Shown here piece after piece: positions 27,887 to 36,433 of a DNA stretch of 64,000 nucleotides. The notes under the pieces were generated by a model that saw only the letters and a program-made list of their open reading frames with translations, had not been told where the DNA came from and ran no database searches. How positions within the stretch are numbered: position 1 is the stretch's first letter; every line of letters begins with the position of its first letter. A program made the translations under genes and the position numbers. Source of the DNA: Sebaldella sp. S0638 (GTDB lineage: Bacteria; Fusobacteriota; Fusobacteriia; Fusobacteriales; Leptotrichiaceae); the NCBI RefSeq assembly GCF_024158605.1, contig NZ_JAMZGM010000006.1:1-64000 (forward strand), given 5' to 3'.

Positions 27887-29058
27887 AAAAAATAGTATTT
27901 TTACTAAATATGACAATAGCTTTTTTTCTTTATCCTTTTGTGAAATATAAATTTAGAGGAAGAAATATATGGCTTACAGGAGGAAGTGCCGGCGAGCTTT
28001 ATGTGGATAACGGAAAAGCAATGTTTGAATATCTGAATGAAATAGAAGATATTGAATCATATTGGGTTATTAATAAAAATTCCTCTGCAAGAAAACAGGT
28101 AAATGGTAAAATACTGGACAGGGGAAGCATAAAGTCATATCTTTATTTCATGAATTCAAAGGCAGTATTATTTTCACATTCAATATCGGCAGATATAGTT
28201 CCGTATTTGTTTGCAGTGCCGTTAATAAACAGATTTCATTATAAGACAGTGAAAGTGTTTCTGAATCACGGGACAGTGGCGCTGAAAAAAAGACAGCCTA
28301 TGAATCCTAAGCTGGAAAAAATGGTGGAACGTCTTATTATTTCATATGACATTAATCCGGCAGATGCTGAATATGAAAAAAATATAAAACATATATACTG
28401 GAAAATAGATAACAATAAAATCTATATTACAGGAAATTCCCGATATGATACACTTGATAATAAAAGTGAAGGGAAAAAAATATTTTTTATGCCTACATGG
28501 AGACCATGGATAAAAAATGATAAAACTACAATAGAAGAAACCGATTATTTTCAAAACATAACAGGATTAGTTAAAAATAAAGAATTACAGGATTTTTTGA
28601 AAGAAAATAATATAGTTATGAATATTTATATACATCAGCTTATGCATGAATATTTAGGGAATTTCGGTGCGGAAGTGAATGGAGAGAATATCAGACTGCT
28701 GCCTAAAGATGCTGATATACAAAATGAAATAGTAACAGGCAGCATGCTTATAACTGACTATTCAAGCATGGCATTTGACTTTTATTATCTGGATAAACCT
28801 GTGTTGTTTTTTCAGTTTGACAGAGAGCAGTATGAAGAAAAGGCCGGATCGTATATTGATCTTGAAAAAGATCTGTTTGGAGAATCAGTTTTTAATATTG
28901 ATGAATGTGTGGTAAAAATAAGAGAACTGTATTCGGATAATTTTCAGATTCCTGATAAATATAAGCAGCTGAGAAGCAGATATTTTAGATATACTGATAA
29001 AAATAACCGTGAAAGATTGTATGAAATCATAAAAAAGGAAGTGGACAAAAATAGATAA
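27883..29058 (+). CDS. CDP-glycerol:polyglycerophosphate glycerophosphotransferase-family protein
   Basis: A 391-residue membrane-associated enzyme of the TagB/TagF group, which transfers glycerol phosphate or ribitol phosphate from a CDP donor. An N-terminal hydrophobic segment (about 4-18) precedes LTGGSAGELYVDNGKAMFEY. Family motifs FLNHGTVALKK (HGT), FFMPTWRPW and TDYSSMAFDFYYLDKPVLFFQFD are all present. In a Gram-negative-type organism it probably adds a phospho-alditol to an O-chain or capsule. The substrate is inferred from the family only. Confidence 0.85.
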   Translation: MKKIVFLLNMTIAFFLYPFVKYKFRGRNIWLTGGSAGELYVDNGKAMFEYLNEIEDIESYWVINKNSSARKQVNGKILDRGSIKSYLYFMNSKAVLFSHSISADIVPYLFAVPLINRFHYKTVKVFLNHGTVALKKRQPMNPKLEKMVERLIISYDINPADAEYEKNIKHIYWKIDNNKIYITGNSRYDTLDNKSEGKKIFFMPTWRPWIKNDKTTIEETDYFQNITGLVKNKELQDFLKENNIVMNIYIHQLMHEYLGNFGAEVNGENIRLLPKDADIQNEIVTGSMLITDYSSMAFDFYYLDKPVLFFQFDREQYEEKAGSYIDLEKDLFGESVFNIDECVVKIRELYSDNFQIPDKYKQLRSRYFRYTDKNNRERLYEIIKKEVDKNR

Positions 29059-29059
29059 A

Positions 29060-29794
29060 GTGTCAATAATAACCCCGCTTTATAACGGGGAGGAATTTAT
29101 AAGAGATGCTGTGGAGTCTGTTTTGGCACAGACATATAAAAACTGGGAACTGCTTGTAATAGATGATGGTTCTTCGGATAACGGCTATAATATTGTAAAA
29201 GAATATTCCGATAACGATAAACGGATAAAACTGCTGAAAAATGAAAAAAATTCTGGTGTAACCAAAACGAGAAATAAAGGAATTGAGGCTTCTGACGGCA
29301 GATACATAGCGTTTTTGGACAGTGACGATATGTGGCACAGAGAAAAACTGGAAAAACAACTGAATTTCATGAATAATAAAAATGCTGCAATATCATGTAC
29401 TGCATATGCAAGAGTTGACAGAGCAGGGAATGAAAAAAAAATAACACATGTAAAAGAGGAAATAACTTATAATATGCTGTTAAAAACCAATATGATGGGA
29501 TGCCTTACGGTAATATACGATACTGAAAAGACTGGGAAACGGTATTTTACAGAGGCGGAAAAAAGTGAGGATTATATATTGTGGCTTTCAATGGTCAGAG
29601 ATATAAAAACAGCATATGGTCTGGATGAGCCACTTGCTTATTACAGAGTTTTGGATAATTCAAGATCAAGCAACAAACTTAAAGTAGTAAAATTTCAATG
29701 GAAAATATACAGAAAGTATGAAAAATTATCACTTTTCAAAACAATTTACTGCTTTATTTTTTATATTTTGGAAGGAACAAAGAAAAATATCTGA
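29060..29794 (+). CDS. family 2 glycosyltransferase; start codon ambiguous
   Basis: GT-A enzyme of 244 residues from GTG 29060: SIITPLYNGEEFIRDAVESV, IDDGSSDNGY and FLDSDDMWHREKLEKQL (DSDD metal site). Homologues normally begin M-D-K-VSIITP, and the codons just upstream read ATA GAT AAA GTG (29051-29062). The ribosome binding site AAGGAAGTGG (29035-29044) is about 9 nt before that ATA but 18 nt before GTG 29060. A non-standard ATA start at 29051, overlapping the previous stop by 8 nt, is therefore a real possibility. The glycan target is unknown. Confidence 0.85.
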   Translation: MSIITPLYNGEEFIRDAVESVLAQTYKNWELLVIDDGSSDNGYNIVKEYSDNDKRIKLLKNEKNSGVTKTRNKGIEASDGRYIAFLDSDDMWHREKLEKQLNFMNNKNAAISCTAYARVDRAGNEKKITHVKEEITYNMLLKTNMMGCLTVIYDTEKTGKRYFTEAEKSEDYILWLSMVRDIKTAYGLDEPLAYYRVLDNSRSSNKLKVVKFQWKIYRKYEKLSLFKTIYCFIFYILEGTKKNI

Positions 29795-29837
29795 TTTATA
29801 AAAAGAAAAAAATTAAAATATAAAAATAGGAGAAAAA

Positions 29838-31118
29838 ATGAGTATAAGCGGAGTCAGAAAGAATTTTGCATATTTATTCTTTATACTGAATATAGTGGTT
29901 TATTTCTTCTGCCTGATGTTAATAGGCGATAGTCTGGGCGGCAGAAATATAGCTATTTTCATATTTTCGGCATGTTTGTATTATATATTTAATATATATG
30001 ATATGAGCAGCAGCAGATACAGAAATTCGGATATGTTAATGGCTGTATTTCTGAATGCTTTTTTATTTGTACTTTCTTTATTTGCGAAATTGTTCACTTT
30101 TAATCAGGGGATAATAGTATTTGGTCTAATTCTGTTTTTTCAGATGTTATTCAAATATCTGGTTTTAAGTGTTTTTGTAGATAAACTGAAAGTGCTTTTT
30201 ATAGGAATGAATGATTATCAGGAAGAACTTATAGAAACTCTGAAAAAAGGTGAGCAGTATCGCTTTTTGGGAGTTCTTGACAATAAAAAAGAGAATTTTG
30301 TAGATGCATTGAAATCAGAGTATGAAAGCCTGAAACCTGACATAATAGTGGATTTTACTGAAACAATTCTGAATAATACCAAGCTTGTGGAGATTTTGCT
30401 TAATTATAAACTGGAAGGTCTTCAGTTCTATAATTATCTGAATTTTTATGAAAATCTGGAAATGAAACTGCCGATAAGTGATCTGGATCAAAAGTGGTTC
30501 CTTGAAAACGACGGTTTTGAAATATATTATAATAACTTTAATATGAGGGTAAAAAGGCTTCTGGATATATTAATGGCTGTAATAATAGGGGCAATATGTC
30601 TTCCTATTATGCTCATAGCTGCGGTAATAGTAAAGCTCGGTTCAAGAGGGCCTGTTTTATTCGTTCAGGAGCGTATTGGAGAGTTAAACAGACCTTTTGA
30701 TATGTATAAATTCAGATCAATGACACAGGATGCAGAAAAAGACGGGCCTCAATGGGCTCAGAAAAATGATGCGAGGATAACCGGTTTTGGTAAATTTATG
30801 AGACTTACGAGAATTGATGAGCTTCCCCAGTTATGGAATGTAATAAGAGGGGATATGAGTTTCGTAGGGCCAAGACCTGAAAGGGAATTCTTTATTAAGC
30901 AGCTGGAAAAAGAAATCCCGTATTATAATCTAAGACATACAGTAAAGCCGGGACTGACAGGATGGGCACAGATAATGTATCAGTATGGTTCTACTATAGA
31001 AGATTCATACATTAAACTTCAATATGACCTTTATTACATAAAACATCATAATATAATATTTGATTTTATGATAATACTAAATACAATAACTACAGTTATT
31101 TTAGGGAAAGGAAGATAA
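29838..31118 (+). CDS. polyprenyl-phosphate sugar-1-phosphate transferase (WbaP/WcaJ type)
   Basis: Initiating enzyme that loads a sugar phosphate on undecaprenyl phosphate. Four membrane helices lie in residues 8-115, a soluble Rossmann-like part (KVLFIGMNDYQEELIETL) at about 120-225, one more membrane segment (LLDILMAVIIGAICLPIML) near 240 and the catalytic Bac_transf domain to residue 426: YKFRSMTQDAE, LTRIDELPQLWNVIRGDMSFVGPRPE, KPGLTGWAQ. Length and order match the family. AGGAG precedes ATG 29838. With the Wzy-like gene it argues for a Wzy-dependent pathway; a flippase is not seen in the window. Confidence 0.93.
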   Translation: MSISGVRKNFAYLFFILNIVVYFFCLMLIGDSLGGRNIAIFIFSACLYYIFNIYDMSSSRYRNSDMLMAVFLNAFLFVLSLFAKLFTFNQGIIVFGLILFFQMLFKYLVLSVFVDKLKVLFIGMNDYQEELIETLKKGEQYRFLGVLDNKKENFVDALKSEYESLKPDIIVDFTETILNNTKLVEILLNYKLEGLQFYNYLNFYENLEMKLPISDLDQKWFLENDGFEIYYNNFNMRVKRLLDILMAVIIGAICLPIMLIAAVIVKLGSRGPVLFVQERIGELNRPFDMYKFRSMTQDAEKDGPQWAQKNDARITGFGKFMRLTRIDELPQLWNVIRGDMSFVGPRPEREFFIKQLEKEIPYYNLRHTVKPGLTGWAQIMYQYGSTIEDSYIKLQYDLYYIKHHNIIFDFMIILNTITTVILGKGR

Positions 31119-31120
31119 GA

Positions 31121-32035
31121 ATGAAAAAGGTACTGGTAACAGGCGGGGCAGGATTTATAGGTTCACATGTCGTGGACAGATTTTTAGAGAGTAACTATGA
31201 AGTAGCGGCAGCTGATAATCTGGTAACCGGAAACATAGAGAATATTAGCGGGAAAAATATAAAATTTTTTAATATAGATATAAGGGACAGTGTGAAACTA
31301 GAGGAGCTTTTCAGTGCTGAAAAACCTGACTATGTAATTCATCTTGCAGCACAGGTAAGCGTTTCTTCGTCGGTAGAAGATACAGTATATGATGCTGAGG
31401 AAAATATAATGTCTCTGATAAACATTTTGGAATTATGTAAAAAATATAACACTGAAAAAATAGTATTTTCAAGTACGGCAGCAGTATATGGAATACCGGA
31501 GGAAGTACCGTCAAAAGAGAGCAATAAAACGGCTCCTTTGTCACCTTACGGGTTATCCAAGCTTACTGGGGAAGAATATATAAAAATGTATTCAGGACTT
31601 TTTGGTGTAAATTATGTAATATTGAGATATGCCAATGTATACGGGCCGAGACAAAGTGCACATGGAGAAGCAGGTGTAGTTTCGATTTTTAATGATAAAA
31701 TAAAAGCAGATGGGGATATTTTTATAGAAGGTGACGGGCTTCAGACAAGAGATTTTGTTTTTGTAAAAGATGTTTCTAAAGCAAACTTTATATGTGCCAC
31801 AGAAAATATAAAAAATGAAACTTTTAATGTATCGACTAATACTGATATTTCTATTTTGGAACTTTTTAATACTATGAAAAAATATTCAGAGTACACCAAA
31901 GATGCAGTACATAAGGAAGCCAGAAAAGGTGATATCAGAAATTCAAGGCTGGATAATACTAAATTATTAGACTCTACGAGCTGGAAGCCTGAATATACTC
32001 TTGATCAGGGACTAAAAGAGTATCTTGCTAAATAA
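31121..32035 (+). CDS. NAD-dependent sugar epimerase/dehydratase (GalE-like)
   Basis: An extended-SDR protein of 304 residues: TGGAGFIGSHVVDRF at the start, HLAAQVSVSSSVED near 80, FSSTAAVYG and the catalytic pair in SPYGLSKLTGEEY, then VILRYANVYGPRQ. The pattern is that of UDP-glucose/UDP-GlcNAc 4-epimerases. It begins 3 bp after the preceding stop and probably supplies the sugar used by the adjacent initiating transferase. The exact substrate cannot be read. Confidence 0.88.
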   Translation: MKKVLVTGGAGFIGSHVVDRFLESNYEVAAADNLVTGNIENISGKNIKFFNIDIRDSVKLEELFSAEKPDYVIHLAAQVSVSSSVEDTVYDAEENIMSLINILELCKKYNTEKIVFSSTAAVYGIPEEVPSKESNKTAPLSPYGLSKLTGEEYIKMYSGLFGVNYVILRYANVYGPRQSAHGEAGVVSIFNDKIKADGDIFIEGDGLQTRDFVFVKDVSKANFICATENIKNETFNVSTNTDISILELFNTMKKYSEYTKDAVHKEARKGDIRNSRLDNTKLLDSTSWKPEYTLDQGLKEYLAK

Positions 32036-32085
32036 ATATAAGTAATAAGTGTATTACAAAAGGGAATAAAACGGAGGTTGTGTTT

Positions 32086-32568
32086 ATGAAGAATTACAGG
32101 GAATACGAATTGGCCAGCCAGTGGAAACCATTGGTGATAATTTCAGCAATACTTTGCATTCTGTCCTTTCTGAGTAATATTGCAATGCTGATTATGTCTC
32201 CCAGAAGTATACCGGTTTATTATGAGGGAGTGGGAGTTTATGATGTGGAACTTCCTAATATGTTTCGGTTATTTCTGATACTATCCCTGCTGAATTTTTT
32301 ACTTTACGGCTCGGGATTATTATTTGGTATTCTGATACAGAAAAGAAAAAAAACAGGATTATATTTATATACTTTATATCTGGGATTGAGGCTGTACCTT
32401 ATTTATAACATGATGATGGTAACCGGAGCAGATGTATTAGGATGGGTAAGTGCAGTACTTTTCATTTTTGAGGCGATTATTATTCTCAAATTATGGTTTA
32501 CTGAAGATGGCAAATTATGGCTTTCCGGAGAAAATTTATCTGCCGGACAATCTGAAATACAGGATTAG
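32086..32568 (+). CDS. small four-helix membrane protein, unknown function
   Basis: About 160 residues with four hydrophobic segments (roughly residues 17-37, 60-85, 93-112 and 118-138) and short polar ends. I recognise no family. ATG 32086 is chosen because CGGAGG ends 8 nt upstream; an in-frame GTG at 32080 is too close to it. It follows the epimerase after 50 bp and is followed by a strong terminator, so it may be the last gene of the second polysaccharide unit, though nothing in it indicates a glycan role. Confidence 0.65.
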   Translation: MKNYREYELASQWKPLVIISAILCILSFLSNIAMLIMSPRSIPVYYEGVGVYDVELPNMFRLFLILSLLNFLLYGSGLLFGILIQKRKKTGLYLYTLYLGLRLYLIYNMMMVTGADVLGWVSAVLFIFEAIIILKLWFTEDGKLWLSGENLSAGQSEIQD

Positions 32569-32617
32569 AAAAAAGAGCATATTTTTATTTTGATTGAAAT
32601 ATGCTCTTTTATTTTTT
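32569..32617. terminator. bidirectional intrinsic terminator between convergent genes
   Basis: AAAAAAGAGCATATTT (32569-32584) pairs with AAATATGCTCTTTT (32597-32610), with A and T flanks on both sides. It serves the membrane-protein gene on the plus strand and the methyltransferase on the minus strand. Confidence 0.88.
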
Positions 32618-32619
32618 TG

Positions 32620-33381
32620 TTATACAATTTTTTCTGCGACCATTCTAAGTCTCTTGTAATCAGCATACCAGATTCCGTCTTTGTAAAGAACAGGTTTTGC
32701 ATTATTTTCTACTTCCTGTATGATTTCACTTCTTAATTCATCATCAATACCTTCAAAATACGGATTATGGAACATATTTATAAAGTTTCTTAAACCGTCT
32801 TCTCCGCTAAGCACAGTATCTCTGTCAAAATAAAGTGCATATCTTATAGTGAAACCTGATTTTTCAAGAAGTGTAGAATATTCAGCCAAAGAAGGGAAAA
32901 ACATAATTTTCTTTTCAGCATTTTCATGAAAACCTCTTTTTATCAGAGATTTTTGTACATTGGACAGAATAGCTGCCGTATTGTCCTTACCACCCATTTC
33001 AAAAATAAGTTTACCACCGGGTTTTAAAGAATTATAGATATTTTTCAGAAATTGTTCCTGTTCAAATATCCAGTGAAATACAGCATTGGAAAAAACTTTG
33101 TCAAATTTATTATGAAAGTCCATTTCCAGAGCATTTACATTTGAAAATTCAATGTCAGGATAGTTTTTTCTTGCTTCTGAGAGCATTTTTTCAGAAGCAT
33201 CAATTCCTGTTACTAAAGGAGTCTTTTTTGATATTTCAAAAGTAAGTTCACCGGTACCGCACCCTAAGTCCAGTATTGCTTCTCCTTCTTCAGGATTTAG
33301 AAGATGCAGAAGATCAAGTCCGTAGTTATAGACAAAAGAGTGGCTGTTTTTATATAAATCAGGGTTCCATAAGTCTTTCAT
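32620..33381 (-). CDS. class I SAM-dependent methyltransferase (Tam/UbiE-like)
   Basis: A 253-residue cytoplasmic methyltransferase. Motif I ILDLGCGTGELTFEIS at about 35-50 binds SAM; VTGIDASEKML is motif II, KVFSNAVFHWI motif IV and LKPGGKLIFEMGG the following strand. The pattern resembles trans-aconitate methyltransferase-like enzymes, but the small-molecule target is not predictable. It starts at ATG 33379-33381 behind AGAAAGGAA and has its own promoter at 33417-33445. Confidence 0.85.
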   Translation of the reverse strand: MKDLWNPDLYKNSHSFVYNYGLDLLHLLNPEEGEAILDLGCGTGELTFEISKKTPLVTGIDASEKMLSEARKNYPDIEFSNVNALEMDFHNKFDKVFSNAVFHWIFEQEQFLKNIYNSLKPGGKLIFEMGGKDNTAAILSNVQKSLIKRGFHENAEKKIMFFPSLAEYSTLLEKSGFTIRYALYFDRDTVLSGEDGLRNFINMFHNPYFEGIDDELRSEIIQEVENNAKPVLYKDGIWYADYKRLRMVAEKIV

Positions 33382-33416
33382 ATGATTTCCTTTCTTTTTT
33401 ACAGTTTTATAATAAA

Positions 33417-33445
33417 ATAATAACAGAAAATAGAAGTATGGTCAA
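33417..33445 (-). promoter_or_regulatory. sigma-70-type promoter of the methyltransferase gene
   Basis: On the minus strand TTGACC (33440-33445), 17-bp spacer, TATTAT (33417-33422), about 35 bp upstream of the start codon. Confidence 0.7.
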
Positions 33446-33466
33446 TAAAATTTATAAGCAGAGCAT

Positions 33467-33494
33467 ATAAAAAGGCTGTATCATGAGATACAGC
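33467..33494 (-). terminator. intrinsic terminator downstream of ppdK
   Basis: GCTGTATC/GATACAGC arms (33475-33482 and 33487-33494) with a 4-nt loop, followed on the minus strand by CTTTTT. It is about 140 bp beyond the ppdK stop. Confidence 0.75.
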
Positions 33495-33511
33495 TCTTTC
33501 GGCAAGAATAT

Positions 33512-33563
33512 ACGGGTTTATTATCTTTGAACATATTTTAGGATAATAAATAAGGGATCCCGT
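33512..33563. repeat. long interrupted inverted repeat in the ppdK 3' region
   Basis: TTTATTATC (33517-33525) is complementary to GATAATAAA (33542-33550), and outside it ACGGG (33512-33516) to CCCGT (33559-33563). It would form a structured 3' untranslated region before the terminator. Confidence 0.5.
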
Positions 33564-33631
33564 ATAATTCTTAAACATAATTTTCTTTAAAAAATTAGGC
33601 TTTTGGTGAATTTATTTTTTAAAAGAAAAAA

Positions 33632-36274
33632 CTAAATTGTGTTGCTCTGTCCTGCAGAGTCCTGGTTTATAGCTAGTTTAGCAAGAGCTAGTTTAACCAG
33701 AGGTATTCTGAATGGTGAACATGAGAGGTAAGTAATGCCTAATTTGGAATATAATTCCAAGGCTTCGGGATCTCCCGCCTGTTCTCCGCATATACCCAGT
33801 TTTATATTTTTATTTGTTGTTCTGCCAAGCTGTGCTGACATCTCTATTAATTTCCCCACTCCTTTTTTATCAAGAGTAGAGAAAGGATTAGCAGTAAATA
33901 CATCATGATTCATATAATCAAATAAAAATTTATTAGAATCATCACGTGAAAATCCGAAAGTCATCTGTGTAAGATCATTAGTACCATAACTGAAGAAGTC
34001 CGCTTCCTCTGCTATTTCATCGGCAAGAAGTGCCGCTCTTGGTATTTCTATCATAGTACCAATGTGATATTCCACGCTGTTATTCTTTTCTTTAAATACT
34101 TGTTCTATTTCATCAACCAAATGGTTTTTAATAAATTTTAGTTCCTTTTTGTCACACACCAGAGGTATCATTATTTCCGGGCTTATGTTTATTCCGTTTT
34201 CCTTGGAAATAACAGCAGCTTCTATAATTGCTCTTACCTGCATTTTATATATTTCCGGAAAAGTGATAGCCAGACGGCATCCACGGTGTCCGAGCATAGG
34301 ATTGCTTTCTTTCAGGTTCTCTATTCTGTAATGCATATCGTTCATAGTGAGACCCATTGAAGCAGCAAGGTTTTCTATCTCTACGTCAGTCTTAGGAAGA
34401 AACTCATGTAAAGGAGGATCTAAAAGTCTCACATTTACCGGTTTATTATCCATAAGTTTGAAAATCTCTACAAAGTCTTCTCTCTGGAACTTTAGAAGCT
34501 CATCAAGATATTCTTTTCTTTCATCTTCATAATTAGCCAGTATCATACTTCTTACAATAGGGATTCTTATTTTATTAAAGAACATATGTTCCGTTCTGCA
34601 AAGCCCTATTCCGTCAGTATTAAACTGGTTAGCGTGCATTGCATCATTAGGGGTATCGGCATTCGCTCTTACGCCTATTTTTCTGAATTCATCCAGCCAT
34701 TTCAGGAGAATCTTGAAGTTTTCATTAGTATCAAGTTTTACCTTTGGAATTTCTCCCAGATATATATTTCCTGTACTTCCGTCAATTGAAATACAATCTC
34801 CTTCTTTGATCATTACATCATTTATAACAATATATTTTTCTTCTTTATTAAATATTATATCTTCGCATCCTGTGACACAGCATTTACCTATTCCTCTTGC
34901 TACCACAGCAGCGTGTGATGTCATTCCGCCTTTTGAAGTAAGTATTCCTTCGGAATAAAGCATTCCTTCAATATCTTCCGGCGAAGTCTCTTCTCTTACG
35001 AGAACTACTTTTTCACCTTTATTCTTAGCAATAGTAACATCAGCAGGATTAAAGTATACTTTTCCCGATGCAGCTCCCGGAGAAGCAGCAAGTCCTTTTC
35101 CAACTACTTTTGATTTTTTCAGATATGTGTCGTCAAAAACAGGATGCAGCAGATTTTCAATATCTTTTGAGCTTATTCTTTTTACAGCTTCCTTTTTATC
35201 AATTAGTTCTTCTTTTACAAAGTCACATGCGGAGTTAACTGCTGCAAGAGGAGTTCTCTTGGCATTTCTTACCTGAAGAAAAAAGAGTTTTCCGTTTTCT
35301 ATGGTAAATTCAATATCCTGAATATCTCTGAAATATAATTCCAGTTTTTTTGAAGTATCAAAAAGTTCTTTATATATTTTTGGAAATTCCTTGTTAAGTT
35401 CGCTTATTTCAAGCGGAGTTCTGATCCCTGCGACTACATCTTCACCCTGTGCATTCATAAGGTATTCACCGAAAAGCATATCATCTCCGTTTATTGGATT
35501 TCTTGAGAAAAGAACACCTGTTCCTGAAGTTTTTCCCATATTTCCAAAAACCATAGACTGTATATTTACAGCTGTACCAATATCATGTGATATTTTATGA
35601 AGATTTCTGTATGTTATTGCTCTTGGGTTATTCCATGAACGAAACACTGCTTCAACAGCAAGGAAAAGCTGTCTTGTAGGGTCTTCCGGAAATTCAGTTT
35701 TTTCAAAATCGTAATATATTTTTTTATACTTTTCAATAAGTAACTTCAGGTCTGAAATTGTCAAATCAGAGTCAGAAGTGTATTTTTTTTCGGTTTTTAC
35801 ATTTTCCAATTGTTTTTCAAATTCAATTCTCGGAATTTCAGATACAACATTTGAAAACATTTCGATAAATCTACGGTAGCTGTCATAGGCGAATCTTTCA
35901 TTATTGGTAAATTCTGCCAAAAGCTTTACCGAAGAATCATTCAGTCCCAGATTTAGTATTGTATCCATCATTCCGGGCATTGAATTCGGTGCTCCTGATC
36001 TTACTGAAAGCAAGAGGGGCTGTAAATTCCTGTTTCCTAAAAATGATTTCTCTGTTTTTAATTCCAAAAGTCTGAGGTTAGATAGAATAGTCTCTTTTAA
36101 TTCTATCCAAAGTGTGTTATCTTCAAGATATTTCTTGCACGCCGTTGTGCTGATAGTAAAACCCGGAGGTACATTTAGTCCTAATGAAGTCATTTCTGCG
36201 AGATTGGCACCTTTGCCGCCAAGGATATCTTTCATATCCTTATTACCTTCGTTAAACTGATAAATAAGTTTCAT
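33632..36274 (-). CDS. ppdK: pyruvate, phosphate dikinase
   Basis: Interconverts pyruvate, ATP and Pi with PEP, AMP and PPi, a key step in PEP metabolism of anaerobes. At 880 residues it is full length. Seen in order: N-terminal ATP-grasp (GGKGANLAEMTSLGLNVPPGF, SVRSGAPNSMPGMMDT, GNMGKTSGTGVLFSRNP), the swivelling phospho-histidine domain GGMTSHAAVVARG with catalytic His and the regulatory Thr before it, and the PEP/pyruvate barrel ending in GTNDLTQMTFGFSRDD and GICGEQAGDPE with the catalytic Cys. ATG 36272-36274 follows CTAGGAGGTT. A 159-bp gap separates it from the regulator upstream; the gap can form an imperfect stem (CAATACAGTAT with ATACTGGCATTG). Confidence 0.97.
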   Translation of the reverse strand: MKLIYQFNEGNKDMKDILGGKGANLAEMTSLGLNVPPGFTISTTACKKYLEDNTLWIELKETILSNLRLLELKTEKSFLGNRNLQPLLLSVRSGAPNSMPGMMDTILNLGLNDSSVKLLAEFTNNERFAYDSYRRFIEMFSNVVSEIPRIEFEKQLENVKTEKKYTSDSDLTISDLKLLIEKYKKIYYDFEKTEFPEDPTRQLFLAVEAVFRSWNNPRAITYRNLHKISHDIGTAVNIQSMVFGNMGKTSGTGVLFSRNPINGDDMLFGEYLMNAQGEDVVAGIRTPLEISELNKEFPKIYKELFDTSKKLELYFRDIQDIEFTIENGKLFFLQVRNAKRTPLAAVNSACDFVKEELIDKKEAVKRISSKDIENLLHPVFDDTYLKKSKVVGKGLAASPGAASGKVYFNPADVTIAKNKGEKVVLVREETSPEDIEGMLYSEGILTSKGGMTSHAAVVARGIGKCCVTGCEDIIFNKEEKYIVINDVMIKEGDCISIDGSTGNIYLGEIPKVKLDTNENFKILLKWLDEFRKIGVRANADTPNDAMHANQFNTDGIGLCRTEHMFFNKIRIPIVRSMILANYEDERKEYLDELLKFQREDFVEIFKLMDNKPVNVRLLDPPLHEFLPKTDVEIENLAASMGLTMNDMHYRIENLKESNPMLGHRGCRLAITFPEIYKMQVRAIIEAAVISKENGINISPEIMIPLVCDKKELKFIKNHLVDEIEQVFKEKNNSVEYHIGTMIEIPRAALLADEIAEEADFFSYGTNDLTQMTFGFSRDDSNKFLFDYMNHDVFTANPFSTLDKKGVGKLIEMSAQLGRTTNKNIKLGICGEQAGDPEALELYSKLGITYLSCSPFRIPLVKLALAKLAINQDSAGQSNTI

Positions 36275-36433
36275 ATTTAAACCTCCTAGTTAGAATAAAA
36301 ATAATATATACCCGGACAATGCCAGTATTTTTAGCTCATTAAAGGTAAATCAAATAATAGAGCGCTGATACTGTATTGCCAAAAAACATCTTCCTGTCTG
36401 AAAACTTAAAGATAATCCAAGCTTAGAAATATT

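Noticed and set aside
34149-36260. Plus-strand frames opposite ppdK
   Set aside because: Antisense shadows of a strongly conserved enzyme, without ribosome sites.
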